A DNA stretch of 64,000 bases from Straminergon stramineum (GCA_963920665.1 OY987264.1:32406906-32470905), one strand, 5' to 3'. Counted from the stretch's first letter, positions 33,331 through 46,509 are shown. Notes: a model not told the origin generated them from the sequence alone. A program made the numbers and translations.

Positions 33331-36300
33331 TCTTTTGGAGTTAATTGGACAATTTCAAATCCTAAATCCGTCAATATTCTTTGCTTCTATGGTCTATGTA
33401 GACAATAAAATTGAGTGGTACTTATTTTATTTTATTTATCATAGATGAAAGCAGATGTTTCTTATAAGCTACAAAATTTTCAGATTTTTGAGAAAGTAGT
33501 GCCAAGAGAATTCAAATCTAAAAAGAAAGAAGGTCAAACAGTCAAATCTAAAAATTGCACCAAACATGTATATTATATTTTTGACTCTTACAATGCAAAC
33601 CAAATTTTCACTTCATTCTATAACTAGAAAATCAATAGTTCATGAATAGTATATGTGGAAGATAAGGAAATTAATCTAGAGAGTTTTTCTTAAAATCTCT
33701 TACTAAATAGATGTAAACCTAGAAGAGTAATATGGTGTCCAAATTTCTGAGTGAAAATCATTGTTTTAGACTCATGACATTTCGAAAAAAAACTTGAATC
33801 CTAAAGTGTGACAAAATAAAAAAATTAAGTGACCTATAGAAAAAAAAATCTTGGAAATTGCACATAAATATAGATTGACTTAGGGCAATGTATCAATGCA
33901 TTCACCTCCTATTTGAATTTCAATTATAAAGAGCAAAATCCCTAAAAGTTATGCTCAAATTTGTGTTGGGTGAGCATTGTTTGATATCCAAAATGTTTAA
34001 GTGTTTCATGCTTTCACCCCTAAACAAGTTGAAAGAACTTTAAAAAATAATTTGGATAAAAAATCTTAGTATATCATCCAATCATTGTTCATCTAAAATC
34101 ATTGATTTTTTTAATTTGTAGAAAATAAGGACTTTTGGCACTAAAGAAAAGTAAGAGTGTATGAAAGTTTGGCTTCTCACCCATGTCAATGTGGGCATAT
34201 AGGACCTACTTCTCTTATTGTAGCTTAGAAACTTGGGAATTGAAAGACTTCCTCTCTATTGTAGTAATTTGTCTTATTAGTGCAAGTGACACAAATTTAC
34301 CAAAATATTAACAAATTCTTGAAATGTCTAAATTAGTTCAATCTAAAATATTATTAAATAATATTAATTTCAAATTGATTGCACCATACATAGTCACTAC
34401 ACAAATTAATTAATGCAAGAATTTGAATAGTATGAGATTCCCTCACATGGATTTTATCAACTATAGATGAATGTGATCTAATTATTGTGGAAATTTGGAA
34501 AAAATTTAGATGGAAATTGGATTGTTGTAGATAGAAATGGATAGAAATAGAATGAAGATATATGAAAGTGGATGAAAGGTAGATGAAAATCACACTATTT
34601 GGGATAGTATGAAAATAGCATAAACCACATTATTTTGGTCTCATCTAAAATACCATAAATTTCGATATATTAAGTGAGCTTCACACATTTGCATAATTCT
34701 CAAATTAGTGAGTTAGTATTAATATTATAAGGCATACTACCAATATTTGAATAAGTCCTAAAGTACCATGATCTTGCACTCGAGTTCAATGTCTCACGAC
34801 TTCTTTTCTACTATTATGCATCCAAAAGATGTAAACAAACCTCCTCTGCTTGCCATCCCAACTCAAAATTTTCAAGACAATAGATGTGCTTAAAAAAATA
34901 GAGTCTCCCTTCCCATGTTGTTGATTTGAATTGCACAAAAAAACAATTTTGATTGAATAATCCCCACTGTTGATTTCAAATACAATGCTTATGATATATA
35001 ATATACACTATACATACAAGTGTATGGAATATATGGATATACTATATCTAATATATAAATACATACAAATAAATGATATATTGATGTATAGAAGTGGGTG
35101 TGGATATAAGATATGGTCCTAATATCCCATATTGATAGTAGTGACATGTTCTAAAAAATAGGAGTAGAGAAGGGGCTACAAATTGAATTTCACAAGCATT
35201 TTGTGATCGCCAATTAATGAATTGTAACATTGCAATATTTGTGTTATTTTGTCACTACACTACTACATAAGCTACTATAATTTTTATAGCCATCATGTTT
35301 GTCCCTCTTGATGATATTTAATAATTTTATGAACATTCACATTGCTTACTCAATTAAAGAAGGTGTTGGTTATAGATTGTATTGTTCTAAGTGTTGATTT
35401 GGAATTTCAGTGGAGTTGAACAATATGAAACATTTTTCCTTCGATTTTTTATTAGAAGATAAGTAAGTTGAGGACACATCCAATCTTTTTATTAATATAT
35501 CTAAACCACATTGATCCCAGATTTTTGAAGTTAAGATGTTAGGATTGTCAATTTCAAAATTGGACATGATTGTACTAGCACTAAAAATTATAAACCAAAT
35601 CTAAGGAAAAGATATAAAGCCCTAAAAACTAGAGAAAGTATAGATTTACTATTGAGGTTGCATGCTTGAAAAGTCTTGTAGGTATCAAAATTGTAAAATA
35701 TCTCCAATTTAACAAAATTGATATTTAGGGGTGCCTCTTATCTTCAAGTGTTTATGTTTGGGGGTACAAAAAAATTACAATATGTAGAAATGTAAGATGT
35801 ACTTTAGTTTTTTTGAAGGGCAACTAAACATTGTTGTGTTTCATCCACTTATGGACGACCATATTAGGCGTTTGTAAATTCACCGAATTGCACATTATTA
35901 TGAGCTCATTACATTTCACATAATTATGTGGTCTAAAAGCTATATCTAAGCTACTCACATCTCAAACATGAGTTTAGTCATTCTCATGATAGGACCCAGC
36001 AAGCTTGAGTATGAAAGATTTATTCAAGACCAATATAACATGAACTAATCCAAATGATGTACATACATTGAACAATGATGTACATACTTTGAACAATGAT
36101 GTACACAAAAGATTGGATGAGAGTCATTATTTTTTTAACATGAAAAAAAAATACTTTTACTACTCATAAGCCACTTTTTTGGTTCTCTAGTCGCATACTC
36201 TCCTACTACATTTTTCATAATTCCAATTTGTACCATTTTTTGTACGATATTAAATAGAATTAGTATTTTTAGTCATGCATAATTGACATTACATAACATT

Positions 36301-37131
36301 CTTATGCAATACCAATCAAGCATATCAAATTTCAGTTTCAAAAAGCAAAACTTCATTTGTGAATTGTTTCAATTAATTTTAATAGTTTTACATGATAATT
36401 CATTGAAAAATATTGGTGATTTTTCGTAAATTGATAGTAGAGATATATAGAAAACATCCATATGCACATCTTCCCTTCAACAAGCATCTCCCAAAAAATT
36501 CAAAATTCTTTCTGCACAGATTTCAATGTTTGGGTGACAAAGCCCTAATTTTGAAAAATATATATCTCTTTATTGTAATTGCCAAAAAAAAAATACTTCT
36601 TTGAGCAACTGTCAAGATTATTTTTTTATACTTTTTCATGGAGGAATTCTTTTTGCCTTGGTGTTTCCTCAATTATGGTAACTAGGACCTTAGTTACCAT
36701 TGGTACCAATTGGTACAGTACATTTCTCCCCAATTTCTGATTGTCCGTGTCAATTGGTGACATTTTTTTCAATTAGTGATTTATTTTTTGGGTCACCAAG
36801 GCAAACACGAAAATCACTTGAAATTGACTATGGAAATCACGAGTCTTTAGGTTCGGTAACATACTGGCGAGAATCATGCATGGCGTGCATGGCGTGCATG
36901 GCCCTACCTTACTCAAATTTTTAAAAACTAACTGAAACACTTGAAGGCGGGTTCTGCAGATTTTTTTTTTAAAATCAATCTTTTTTTGCCTTGAACAGAA
37001 CAAGTGACTGTGCAGTACTGACAGTGCTTGGTGCTTCAGGAGCACTGCACCCAGTTGAATTTTTGGATGGATTTGGCAAACAATGTTGTCTAAATGTGGA
37101 ATTGGAATCCGTCTAATGCTTGAAGTAGAAA
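33331..37131. other. AT-rich intergenic DNA with short tandem repeats
   Basis: No gene is recognised. Small tandem repeats include three copies of a 21-22 bp unit around AATGATGTACATAC at about 36053-36110, and GCATGGCGT repeated at about 36879-36900. Confidence 0.45.
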
Positions 37132-37135
37132 TTAA

Positions 37136-37367
37136 CCCCTAAATGTCCAAACTGCATTTTTGGCAACATAGAGATTTAGGGCAGCTCACTACAAACGGAG
37201 TTTTTATTCTTTTTCTATGAATTTTTCACAAAACACGTGCCCAAGGAATAGCTTTAAGGCCCATCAATTTTCATAACTTCTAATTACATGGTTCAAAAGT
37301 TAGTGTATGATATGTCATTTTCATTGCTCGGCAGGTAGCCCCCCCCCCCTTTAAAAATTGATTTTTC

Positions 37368-37404
<37 letters not shown>

Positions 37405-38047
37405 TGGAAAGCTTTGAATCATTTTATTTTGATTTATGAGATGAAAGTTATGAGGAGTTTTAGTTTGCAAGCAATTATGGATTTTCTACACTAAAATAAA
37501 CTTTGAAGTCCTTTATTTAACTCAATTTTCAATATTTTTGAAAAAAAATACAAGGTGAATCTTGTTAATTACAAAATTACAACCATTGGGATTGGCATTT
37601 TTCAATTCCATAAATAAATTCTTAACAATTTAGTAATATGAATCATTCTTAGTTCTTTATACTTACTATTTTTTTCCTAAATGTTGTACCAAATTCCAAA
37701 TGATCTGAATTTTTTAAAGCATGTAGCCAACTTGACTTGAAGAATGAATCCAAAGAAGCACTACCATTTTGGAATTTTTTTCATAAAAATGTAACCTTGC
37801 GAAGTGTAGCTTCTCGTATTTTCACAAGGGCAAAAAAAAGATTTTTGTTCATTCAAACTCTAATATCTAGCGATCTACAAGGTTGAAATTTTTGAAGTTT
37901 TTTCCACATCTTCTCAAACCAATGTATTATAAAATCCTATGGTTACATGTGTCCCCAAATGTAGTTTTTTCTAAAATTTGGTACTTGTACTAAAAATGGT
38001 AGTTTGGGAATGTTTTTGATGAAAACATAGTCAAATTCATCTAGGGG
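37136..38047 (+). mobile_element. TTAA-flanked non-autonomous element, copy 4 (912 bp)
   Basis: The element starts CCCCTAAATGTCC and ends CATCTAGGGG, with TTAA at 37132-37135 and 38048-38051. The interior is collinear with copy 1, including TTGGCAACATAGAGATTTAG and GAAAACATAGTCAAA. Compared with copy 1 it has a C run at about 37339 and a (TA)(CA)n tract at about 37371-37404. Confidence 0.75.
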
Positions 38048-38069
38048 TTAAGATGTTTAGCTGTAGGTA

Positions 38070-39367
38070 TGTTGCGCCCCTTAGTGACACTTACCACCTT
38101 AAGTCCACCTTCCAATGCTTTCCAAGCACTTAACACTTTAGTGGCACCAAGGGTCTCGCTCTCCTAACACTGCACATGCCATGTACATCTAATGTTAGTC
38201 TTCCATTCCAACTCTTTGTGTTAAGTCCCAGTCACCGGGACTACTAGCACACACACACACACACATCATGACACCAGGGCATGTTACTTGGTAACATGGG
38301 ACAGAACTTCCATCTTATTGTGTAAGGACCCATGGTGGTACTACTCACCATGATCCTAACCACCCTTGAGTGTCATCCCAACTCCATACTAGGCTCCTTG
38401 TGTATTTACTACTTTCTACTTCGTCATTAACCGGGACTTACCATTCGGGACACCTCAACATAGCCTAGCAAGAAGTGGGACTCCACCCAACCGGTGCCAC
38501 GGAACATCTACAAGTGTCCCATGGTGCCTTGGAGTGGTGGTGACCCCACACCACCAACCTTGAGTCACCGGGACTCACCAAGGCTCCAAGAGGAAGTAAG
38601 GAGGGAGACCAACCCCTCCTATAGTACTCTCTGTGGGATTCAACAGATCCCCCCCCCCCTTGTATGTCAAAGGGGACTCCCAAAACCACTTTGGTTTGGG
38701 AAGACCACTCCATTTCTCCCGATTCGCCCTAGTTTGAGACTCCCGAATTTCCACCCGACATAACTTTGCGGTCCGGGATCCAAATCTCACATGCAAGCCC
38801 ATTTTCGACATCTACTCGACGAGTAGATATCGATGGACTACTCACTTGCCCCATTTGGACAAGTCCTCGCAAAGTTATCGCCCTCCAAAGATTCGAGTTC
38901 ACTAGGAGGGGCGTCACGCCTTCACCATGGCGCTTCTCTTGGCCATAACTTGAGGCTCCTACCCTAGAACCTCGTAATTCTTGTTAATCTAGCATCCTTG
39001 TGTTCTTAACTTTCCAAGGATATGCTACATGACATACTTCATGGAGGGAATCCTCATGAACCCCTCCCTCCTAGCCCTTAAGTGTCCTGGTGCCACCAGG
39101 ACACCCCCACCTTTGAACGCCCATAACTTTTGACTCACAAGTCCAAATCACGCGTTCTTTGGACGGCTAGAAGCGTCTCCTTGAGACCTTTCCAAGAATG
39201 TATCATACGCCTCCAAATTCGTCCAGATCAGAGCGCTAACACGCTCTGATCGCTCGGGACTCCTAGTCCCCCTCACCTCATCTCTTGCTAGGCTTGAGAA
39301 GTCACCCCCAAGGTCCCCCTTGCTCACCAAGGTGGCACGGGCACGCCTTGTTATGAGGGTCGTGACA
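38070..39367 (+). mobile_element. Solo LTR of an LTR retrotransposon (1298 bp)
   Basis: The segment begins TGTTGCGCC and ends GTGACA (TG...CA termini) and is flanked by a perfect 5-bp target duplication AGGTA (38065-38069 and 39368-39372). A second copy in reverse orientation lies at 57366-58659. There is no internal coding region or second LTR next to it, which fits a solo LTR left by unequal recombination. It is markedly more GC-rich than its surroundings. The superfamily (probably Ty3/gypsy, by size) is inferred. Confidence 0.8.
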
Positions 39368-39372
39368 AGGTA

Positions 39373-40662
39373 TGGTAATGTATCTTTAATAATCAATAAA
39401 TCCATGAATTATTATTGGTATATACGTAAATTGTTCTTCTTAACCCTAGAAGGGCCTAAAAGCCTTTTGCAGCTGTGTAGTATATTATGTATTTGGTGAT
39501 ATTTGATTAGGAAAACATTGACCATATACTTTTTAGTACAAAGTAAACTAATATTCATGAGAGTATGTAAATAAAATGTATCATAACTCATCTATTAAAC
39601 CACAATTGAAGAATTATAAAGCTAAATATAAGTTGTATAGAGGGACCCCAAGGGCTTTTCAAGGATTAAAATTTGGATCATATTTTACTTCAAATGAGAA
39701 AGTTCAAAACAATCAATTATTTCATTTGTTAAAATCAATATTGAAATGCTTACATCGTCTAACAAAAATAAAAATTTGGCAAGTTTTCCTTCAGATGTAT
39801 AGTAGAACCGCCCATTACTAGCCACTTAAGCATTTTGTACATGATCTAGCATTAGGAAAAATATGAATCCTTTAAGGGTCTGTGAGTCCTGGACAGTAGG
39901 GAATGGCAAGAAACAATGTCTAGAAAAAAAAAAAAATTTTAAATTATTATTATTATTATTTGTTTCCCCAGCCAGCGAATTGCAGAGCCTCATTCATGTG
40001 GGATAGTTCAATTCAAGAATTAAAAAAATATGAAAAAAATTATTAAAACATGAATCTTAAAATAAATTCAAAATTACAAAATTGTGAGATCTGATGTGGC
40101 ATTAGTGCGACGATGTCAGATTGTTGTTATTATTTTAATATTATTTTATTAAAAAATATTCATTTTAAAATATTTTCATTTTTTTTTGTGGCACTATTCA
40201 TCATTGATGATGAATAGTGACTACTACTCCTCAAAGGGGTTGTGCGTTCCTTTGAGGGGAACTTCTCAAAGTGAAGCACCCCCTTTGAGGGCTAAAATTT
40301 TTTCTACTAAGTATAGTAGAAGGCATTGTTAAATTTTTGCCATTTAGAGAGATAGAAATGATGGGCATTGTGAAATTTTCATAATTTTTTTTTCCTGAAA
40401 TTCGAATTGTTATGAATTTTAGAAGCCAAAAGTTGGCTTGCTCCCATCTCCAATACATAGATTCTTCCATCATAATTGCTCATCTAAAGACTAATTTGGC
40501 TCTCAAAATGAAGCACATGTGTCATAACAATGATGGTTGGAAGATGGTGGGAAACCAAAAAACTAATGGTTACTTATTGGTCATCTCTCTGTTGAATTTC
40601 CCATTACCTATGTATTGACCATGGATCTTGGGTAGTCATGGGAGGTTCTACCATACTGTAAG
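39373..40662. other. AT-rich intergenic DNA
   Basis: No gene is recognised. There are an A run and an ATT microsatellite at about 39928-39960, and a CTCAAAGG/CCTTTGAG inverted motif at about 40223-40290. Confidence 0.4.
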
Positions 40663-40666
40663 TTAA

Positions 40667-41246
40667 CCCCTAAAGGACCGAATGACCGTTGAATGTACAC
40701 AAGTAATCTCAGGTAGGTTTGTATGAAGTCATTTTGTAACGGATGTTCTTCAAATTTTGACACAAGGTGTGATCATGTATTCCCTAAGTGGGAATGTAAT
40801 TTTTTTTCCGATTGAGTGCCTGGATCAAAAGTTATGTAGCCCTAAACTTTTCTGGCAGCTCGGGCAGCTTCAGGCAACATGTGCAAAACACCTCCTTGAC
40901 TTCTGAAATTTGGCAAGTATGTAACTTACATGATATAAGATGCAAATGTCAAAAAAACCAACCATGTGTAGTGTAAAAATCTCATTCTAGGAGGAGTTAA
41001 AGGGTGCTAGCCCTGTTGGGCAAGGTAGAAAAAAAACTTTTTCCCCTAACTTCAAACGTTATAATCTTTCAATCCTTATGGTCAAAGTTTCTGAAATTTT
41101 TTCCACACATTCCCAAAGTAGTCTAGTACACATTTGTATAGTTGAATTTTAAAAAAAATCTTCTTTTTTTCATTTTTTTCTCACTACCCTAAAAAGGGGA
41201 AATTTTTCACAATTTGTGTCTAAAATGTGCCCTGGTCCTATAGGGG
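40667..41246 (+). mobile_element. TTAA-flanked element, shorter subfamily (580 bp)
   Basis: It starts CCCCTAAAGGACCGAATG and ends GGTCCTATAGGGG, with TTAA at 40663-40666 and 41247-41250. Its termini match the family, and internal landmarks (CAGCTCGGGCAGC, then a TTTTTTCCACA patch) occur in the same order as in the 0.93-kb copies. The rest is diverged and shorter. Confidence 0.7.
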
Positions 41247-41499
41247 TTAAATATTTTCATCTAGATGAGAAAGTTATAGCTATGTTAATTTTGAAGGACT
41301 GAAGCAATGAAGGCATGGCATGTGTACTTAAACAACCCCTAATGTGAATAGTTTAGCTTTTGCAACCTTAGAAAATTTCAAGTTGTACAAATGTACGAAC
41401 CTAGAGCAACCAAAACCAACAACATACCTTTGGTTCCAAGAAGAGGCCATCAATGTTCTTTAGGTTTTCTATTTGGCTTGGTTGCACACCATCTACTCA

Positions 41500-41660
41500 A
41501 GTATGGCTTGGGAAAAGGAAGAAAGAAAGAAGAGAATCTTGTCACAAGAAAATTGCAAACTTGGAAATTAACAAATGTCACTCTTTTGGGAAAAACAAGA
41601 GCAAAAAACAAGAGGAAAAAACAAGAGAAAACAAGAAAAAAAAAATTCTGGAACATCTCT
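41500..41660 (+). repeat. Purine-rich repeat unit related to the array at 44740-45150
   Basis: GTCACAAGAAAATTGCAAACTTGG followed by CTCTTTTGGGAAAAA and an AAGA-rich run is the same unit as in the downstream tandem array. Confidence 0.55.
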
Positions 41661-41669
41661 TTTTCAAAA

Positions 41670-44600
41670 AGAGTATTGATCTATACTTATCTATTCTAAT
41701 GCTTTTTCAGTTCATATCCTATTTTTTGATTTAAATGCAACAAAAACTTAAACAACCAACTTAGCTAATGTAGTTTGATTTTATATATAAAAGTGTATAG
41801 AATGAAGGCATTTTTGTTGGGCCTTAAGAAGGATTCCAACAATAAGCTCCACAAAATAGCATTTAGTTAAGAGTCAGTAAACAATCATACATTTGTCTTT
41901 GGAGACTATGTCATAGCAAGCTCAATGCATAGATGTATCGTCATAGAAAGGACAATAAGATTTTTATAAAAAAGCTCTATCTCAATATACAAGCTTTTTT
42001 TCAAAAAGAAAGGTCATAATGAATAAGGAATATAGGAGCAAGATCCATGTTTGTATTTTCCAAGTAATTTTAAGAGGACAAAGGCCTCACCTACACCCAT
42101 ACACCAAAACGAACAATTAGTAGGTTTTAGTGCGCATGCGAGGTGTCTTAAGCCTTGTATCACTTGTTATTGTTTTCACTTAAAAATAACTCAGAAACAA
42201 AACATAACTTAATCCAATACAATTTATAGTCTATAGCATATAGCAAATGGATTTGAATCCAATGAAAAGAACCTGATTATTTGACGTAGATTGTGTAGAT
42301 GCCATAGTTGCTATAGCCCATTGTCCTCAGTTCATAGGATCCAAAAACAACACAAAAATTGTTTGAGTTGGTAGCTAGTAAGAAGCTAAGTGAAGCATAT
42401 CAATAGTTGAAAAGAATCCAAATCATCACATTTGAGACCATCCAACCAGTATTGATAATACAGTAAGTATCGTGTGAAGCAAAGAGTGTAGAGAGTGCAA
42501 AATCACTAAGTACAATTAGTAACTGAGTGTACAACAGGGGCCCTTTGGTTGAGCTCATACTCCTTCTTACCCCGAGTATCATGTATGAATTTATGACATA
42601 CTTAAAGCTAAATTATAGTTAGATCAGAGTTTTAATAGCTTATTAACACCAAATCGAGTGGATATTCAGGCTTGTATTGCTGCCATGTGTAATTGTGACA
42701 TGTGACCATAGCAATATAATTCTCTGTGATTGTTTGGTGGTTAAATTACTCACCAATTCAAGCACTTAAACAAATCATATTAGGTCTCAAGGAATTAACC
42801 CTAGTTTGCTAATCCATCTGTGATAAATATAGTGGCTTTATAAATACCATAAGAGGTAGTATCTCCATGAGTTATAAAAGAGAAGTAAATTCCCATGATA
42901 GTAGAATCTTGCTATTTATCTCATTTTCAGTAGTGGCATAAAATCAATAGATATGAAATTGCCACATATTTCAGGAGAGTTGTTTTTGTTGTAGCTTCAC
43001 CAGTCAGGCATAAAAACGGCACTACTTAATCAAGTTTGTGTTTAAAGGATTCTAATACATTCCATGTACAAAGTAATGTGTTGATTTTCTAGATCAAGCT
43101 TAAATTTTGTTTCAGTGCTTGAGTTTTGAATCTAGAAAAAAGAACATTGCTGGAACATCACAGGAATTGGGCGCACATCTAAGCTTTTCCAAGCTAACCC
43201 ATTTGCTTCACAGGAACAAATTATGTTTCTTGTGCTTGTCTATATTATGTTTATACATTGCTTGTACCCTTATCATTGTGCAATCTAATTCAAAGTCCTC
43301 TCAGCATCCATATTGTACTTATGCTTAGGACATTAATAGTCATAAGCTTAAGAGCATGCATAATATACATATACTATATTTGCTAAGGCAAAAGTAAATA
43401 TAGAGTACACATAATAACATTTTAGCCATTCAAATATTTTTGACAAGGCAAAAAAAGATCAAAAAATCTAGTGTCAAATGTCTACCAACCACTAATGGTT
43501 TGTTTTGCAAGGCAAAAAATATACAAAGTATAGAAAGTATAGCCAACTCCTAAGCATTATCTTTGACAACACCATAATAGTCACAAAACTTCAAGAAGGA
43601 GGAAAGCCAAGAGTTATGACACTTTCCTATATTGTATAATGCAAAGATTCTACAACATATAGCAAGAGTGTAATTATAAAGGATAAGCATAACCACCTAA
43701 AGTCTAGTACTCTTCCATGAGGGTGTAGACCTCATCTGCATCCATACAAACCAACCAACATGTAGTGGGTTAGAATGTGTATGTCAGGTGTCTGAAGCCT
43801 ACACCACTTGTTATTGTTTTTGCACGTAAAAGAACAAGACAAAACAACAACTATGTTAATCCTCAATCATTTCAAGAGACTAGAACCTGAGCATTTGCAG
43901 AAATAGTTTGAAAAGAGGAAGCAGCCATAGAAAGAGCCTTGATGCACCAAACCAGAGCCTTAGTAACAACAACAAACCCTTAATGCACCACTGCCCTGCT
44001 TGTGTGTAGATGCCTCTATTGCTCAATCACAAGTGCTACAGCAAGTTCAGCTACAATGGAGGAGAATAAAGGTCTTCTTCCAAAATAGATAGTACCTTGA
44101 TTGTTTTTTTTTAAAAACAAAACCCCGAAACTAATGCAAGGCATTTAATCTATCACAAAAAGTCTAAGTTATTTACAAACAAGGAGTTGGTTAGCCACAA
44201 GGGACACTCCAGGTCCAATTTATTGCTATAATTGGTTCCTAAAGGTAGGAAGGCCCAAGAAGAAATGTCAGTTAATGTAGCCTCCATTTTATAATCAATG
44301 TATCAACCTCCATTACCCAGTATGGTCTCATATCCAAATGACCATGGTACCATGAGTAAATGACCATCTCAGTTCAACTACTCTTATTAAACATTGCATT
44401 ATTCTGGGCAAATATATATTCCAAGGGGCTACCCAAAATCTACAGTACTAGTTACTTTATGATAGCATGACTATACAACTTCCCTTAAGGCACCATGTGT
44501 GCATTGAAAGTGGCAACCCAGCCATATGCTAGTACAATAAATTATGCTCCTCCCAGATCATTCACAATCCGAATTGGGAGGGGGGTTGGGAAATTTCAGC

Positions 44601-44720
44601 TCTAGAATTTGGATTTCATTCTCCTAACTAACTGGCAAACAAGACATTAGAATCCCTTAGCTTCATTAAGACCATTGCTTGATTAAGCAATAAAATCTGA
44701 AGATTCAACTCAAAATATGT
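41670..44720. other. AT-rich intergenic DNA, no gene seen
   Basis: Two stretches at about 42060-42180 and 43730-43820 share TACACCCATAC/ATCCATACAAACCAA...TAGTGGGTT..GTGT.TG.CAGGTGTCT and CACTTGTTATTGTTTT, so they are copies of one dispersed repeat in the same orientation. No reading frame has a recognisable product. Confidence 0.45.
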
Positions 44721-44734
44721 ATCATGTATCCAGA

Positions 44735-45150
44735 ACTTAAAGAAGTAGCTAGAAAAAAAGAAAAAAGAAAAAAAGAAAAAAGAAAAGAAAGAGAAAAAAA
44801 GAAGAGAAAAACAAAGAAAAAGCAAGAGAAACTTGTCACAAGAAATTGCAATCTTAGAATTCAACAAACATACTTCACTCTTTCGAGGAAAAAAAAGAGG
44901 AAAGTAGAGAAAACATGTCACACAAGATTGCAAAGTTGGAATTCAACATACTTCCTTCACTTGTTTGGGAAAAAGAGAAGAAAAAAAGGGGGAAACACAT
45001 CACAATAGATTGCAGACTTGCAACTCCGACCACTAATTTGCTCCACTCTTTTGGGAAAAAGAAAAAAAAAAAAAAAACATGTGACAATTGATTGCAAACT
45101 TGAGACTCAACGTACTTCCTTTCTCTTTGGGGAAAGAGAAAGGAAAAAGA
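44735..45150 (+). repeat. Tandem repeat array, about 81-84 bp unit, purine-rich
   Basis: At least four units start at about 44836, 44917, 44999 and 45083 with CACAAGAAATTGCAA-type sequence. Each continues through TTC(A/C)ACATACTTCACTC-like text to TTTGGGAAAAAG and an A/G-rich run. Confidence 0.75.
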
Positions 45151-45184
45151 AGAGAAAGAACAATATTCGAGAAAATCTCAGTTG

Positions 45185-46046
45185 GGTGATTGCAAGAAAC
45201 ACCTGTCCTATTTTGCGTCACACTTTCAATGCGGTGGTTGTTTTGTGCCATAACTATTGGAGAAATGATTGAATGAACATGAAATTCAAAATGTAGGTTC
45301 CTCTAGCACTAATGAATGAACACAAATTAATCTGAATTTTTCAAAATTGTTTTAGGGTGTGAAATTGAATTTCATTTACATGTCACATTTGCGGTTTTGA
45401 TAGTTTTTAGTACTATCGAGTACCTTTTTTGAAGGATTACATCGTCAAAACTGGACAGTGAGTTGTTGTAGTGGAATTACAACTTTTGTGGTGAGGGATT
45501 TGCAAAATCATGTTTCAATTGCCTTTGGCATTGCTCTGATGTGTGCGACGTTTACACAACATTTTCTAAGTAATACAAAATGTTTTCCAATTTCTTCTTG
45601 CTCCATTCAGTAGTGCTCTCAGTTGGCAATAATGGCTACTTTTAAATTTATTTTTCAAAAATCATTAACTATTTTTCAAAAATGGGAAAGTTCCAACTTC
45701 ATTTTCTGGGGTAAATCGAAGACACTGTCAGAAAATAGTAGTCCAGGGTATAGTGTAGGACTCCTTAGTACTGGGCAGGGCCCACTACGCCTACAAATTT
45801 GCCAACGTGGATGACAAGGACTGTCCCAAAACATCATTCTTCCCTGACATCTCCTACTGTCATCCACTACCATGCGTCCACGTGTCTTCTTAGTGTTTCA
45901 TCTCGATTCCAATCAACGGTCCACGTTTCATCTCCCGTACCCTTCATAGTACTCGTAGGACTCGTAGTACTAATAGGACTGACGCAGCGAAAACCGAAAA
46001 CGCAACAAATAGGACAAGTGTTTCTTGCAACCATCCAGTCACATGA
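45185..46046. mobile_element. Possible TIR element bounded by inverted repeats (about 860 bp)
   Basis: GTGATTGCAAGAAACACCTG TCCTATTTTGCGT-like sequence at the left is matched, inverted, by CAACAAATAGGACAAGTGTT TCTTGCAACC at the right (about 30 bp, few differences). I found no clear target-site duplication. The interior has no recognisable protein. Confidence 0.5.
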
Positions 46047-46093
46047 TTGCATTCAACTGTACTTGAGCTATTCCAATTTGTGTGTTGTAGCTA

Positions 46094-46349
46094 CACAAAA
46101 TGGTGAAATTAGGTTGCTTTAACAATTAGATTGCCATACATCAAGAAAGTTATTGTACAAGCCATCAAAGTCAACAAATATTTCTAAAAATATTTTCATT
46201 TGTATACAAGGAGGTTCTTGAGTCCCAATTACAATAATAGCTAATTCAGAAGTAGTGTATTCTTGTACAATAACTGAAAACATCTACATAGTGTCAAATG
46301 TCAAGAAATTAGTGTGGGGCAACCTGACAATTAGCTAACATCATCAGTG
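46094..46349. mobile_element. TA-flanked TIR element, copy 2 (256 bp)
   Basis: The left end CACAAAATGGTGAAATTAGG and the right end ATCAGTG correspond to the termini at 2464-2712, with TA at 46092-46093 and 46350-46351. Interior phrases (ACTCAAGAACC complement, TGTACAATAA, TCAAATGT, GTGTGGGGCAACCT) match that copy in opposite orientation. Confidence 0.6.
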
Positions 46350-46509
46350 TAAGGTACAATCAATTGTTTTCAGTTCATTTTCTCAGCTCAATTTTTTCAA
46401 TTAATTTTGTTTCTTTGGGAATTGAAAAGTAATGTTTGTAAGAGAGAGAGATTGTTTTCGACTTTTTTATAGCTCAGTCACTGTTTGAGATTTTAACTTC
46501 GTGTAGTGC

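Noticed and set aside
36879..36905. GCATGGCGT repeats considered as an RY-type regulatory element.
   Set aside because: No gene is nearby, and a three-unit microrepeat explains the pattern.
38465..39405. Several open frames within the solo LTR.
   Set aside because: The segment is defined by TG...CA termini and a 5-bp target duplication; frames occur on both strands because of its higher GC content.
39440..39886. TTAACCCTAGAAGG at 39440 looked like the left end of another TTAA-flanked element.
   Set aside because: No matching right end with TTAA was found downstream.
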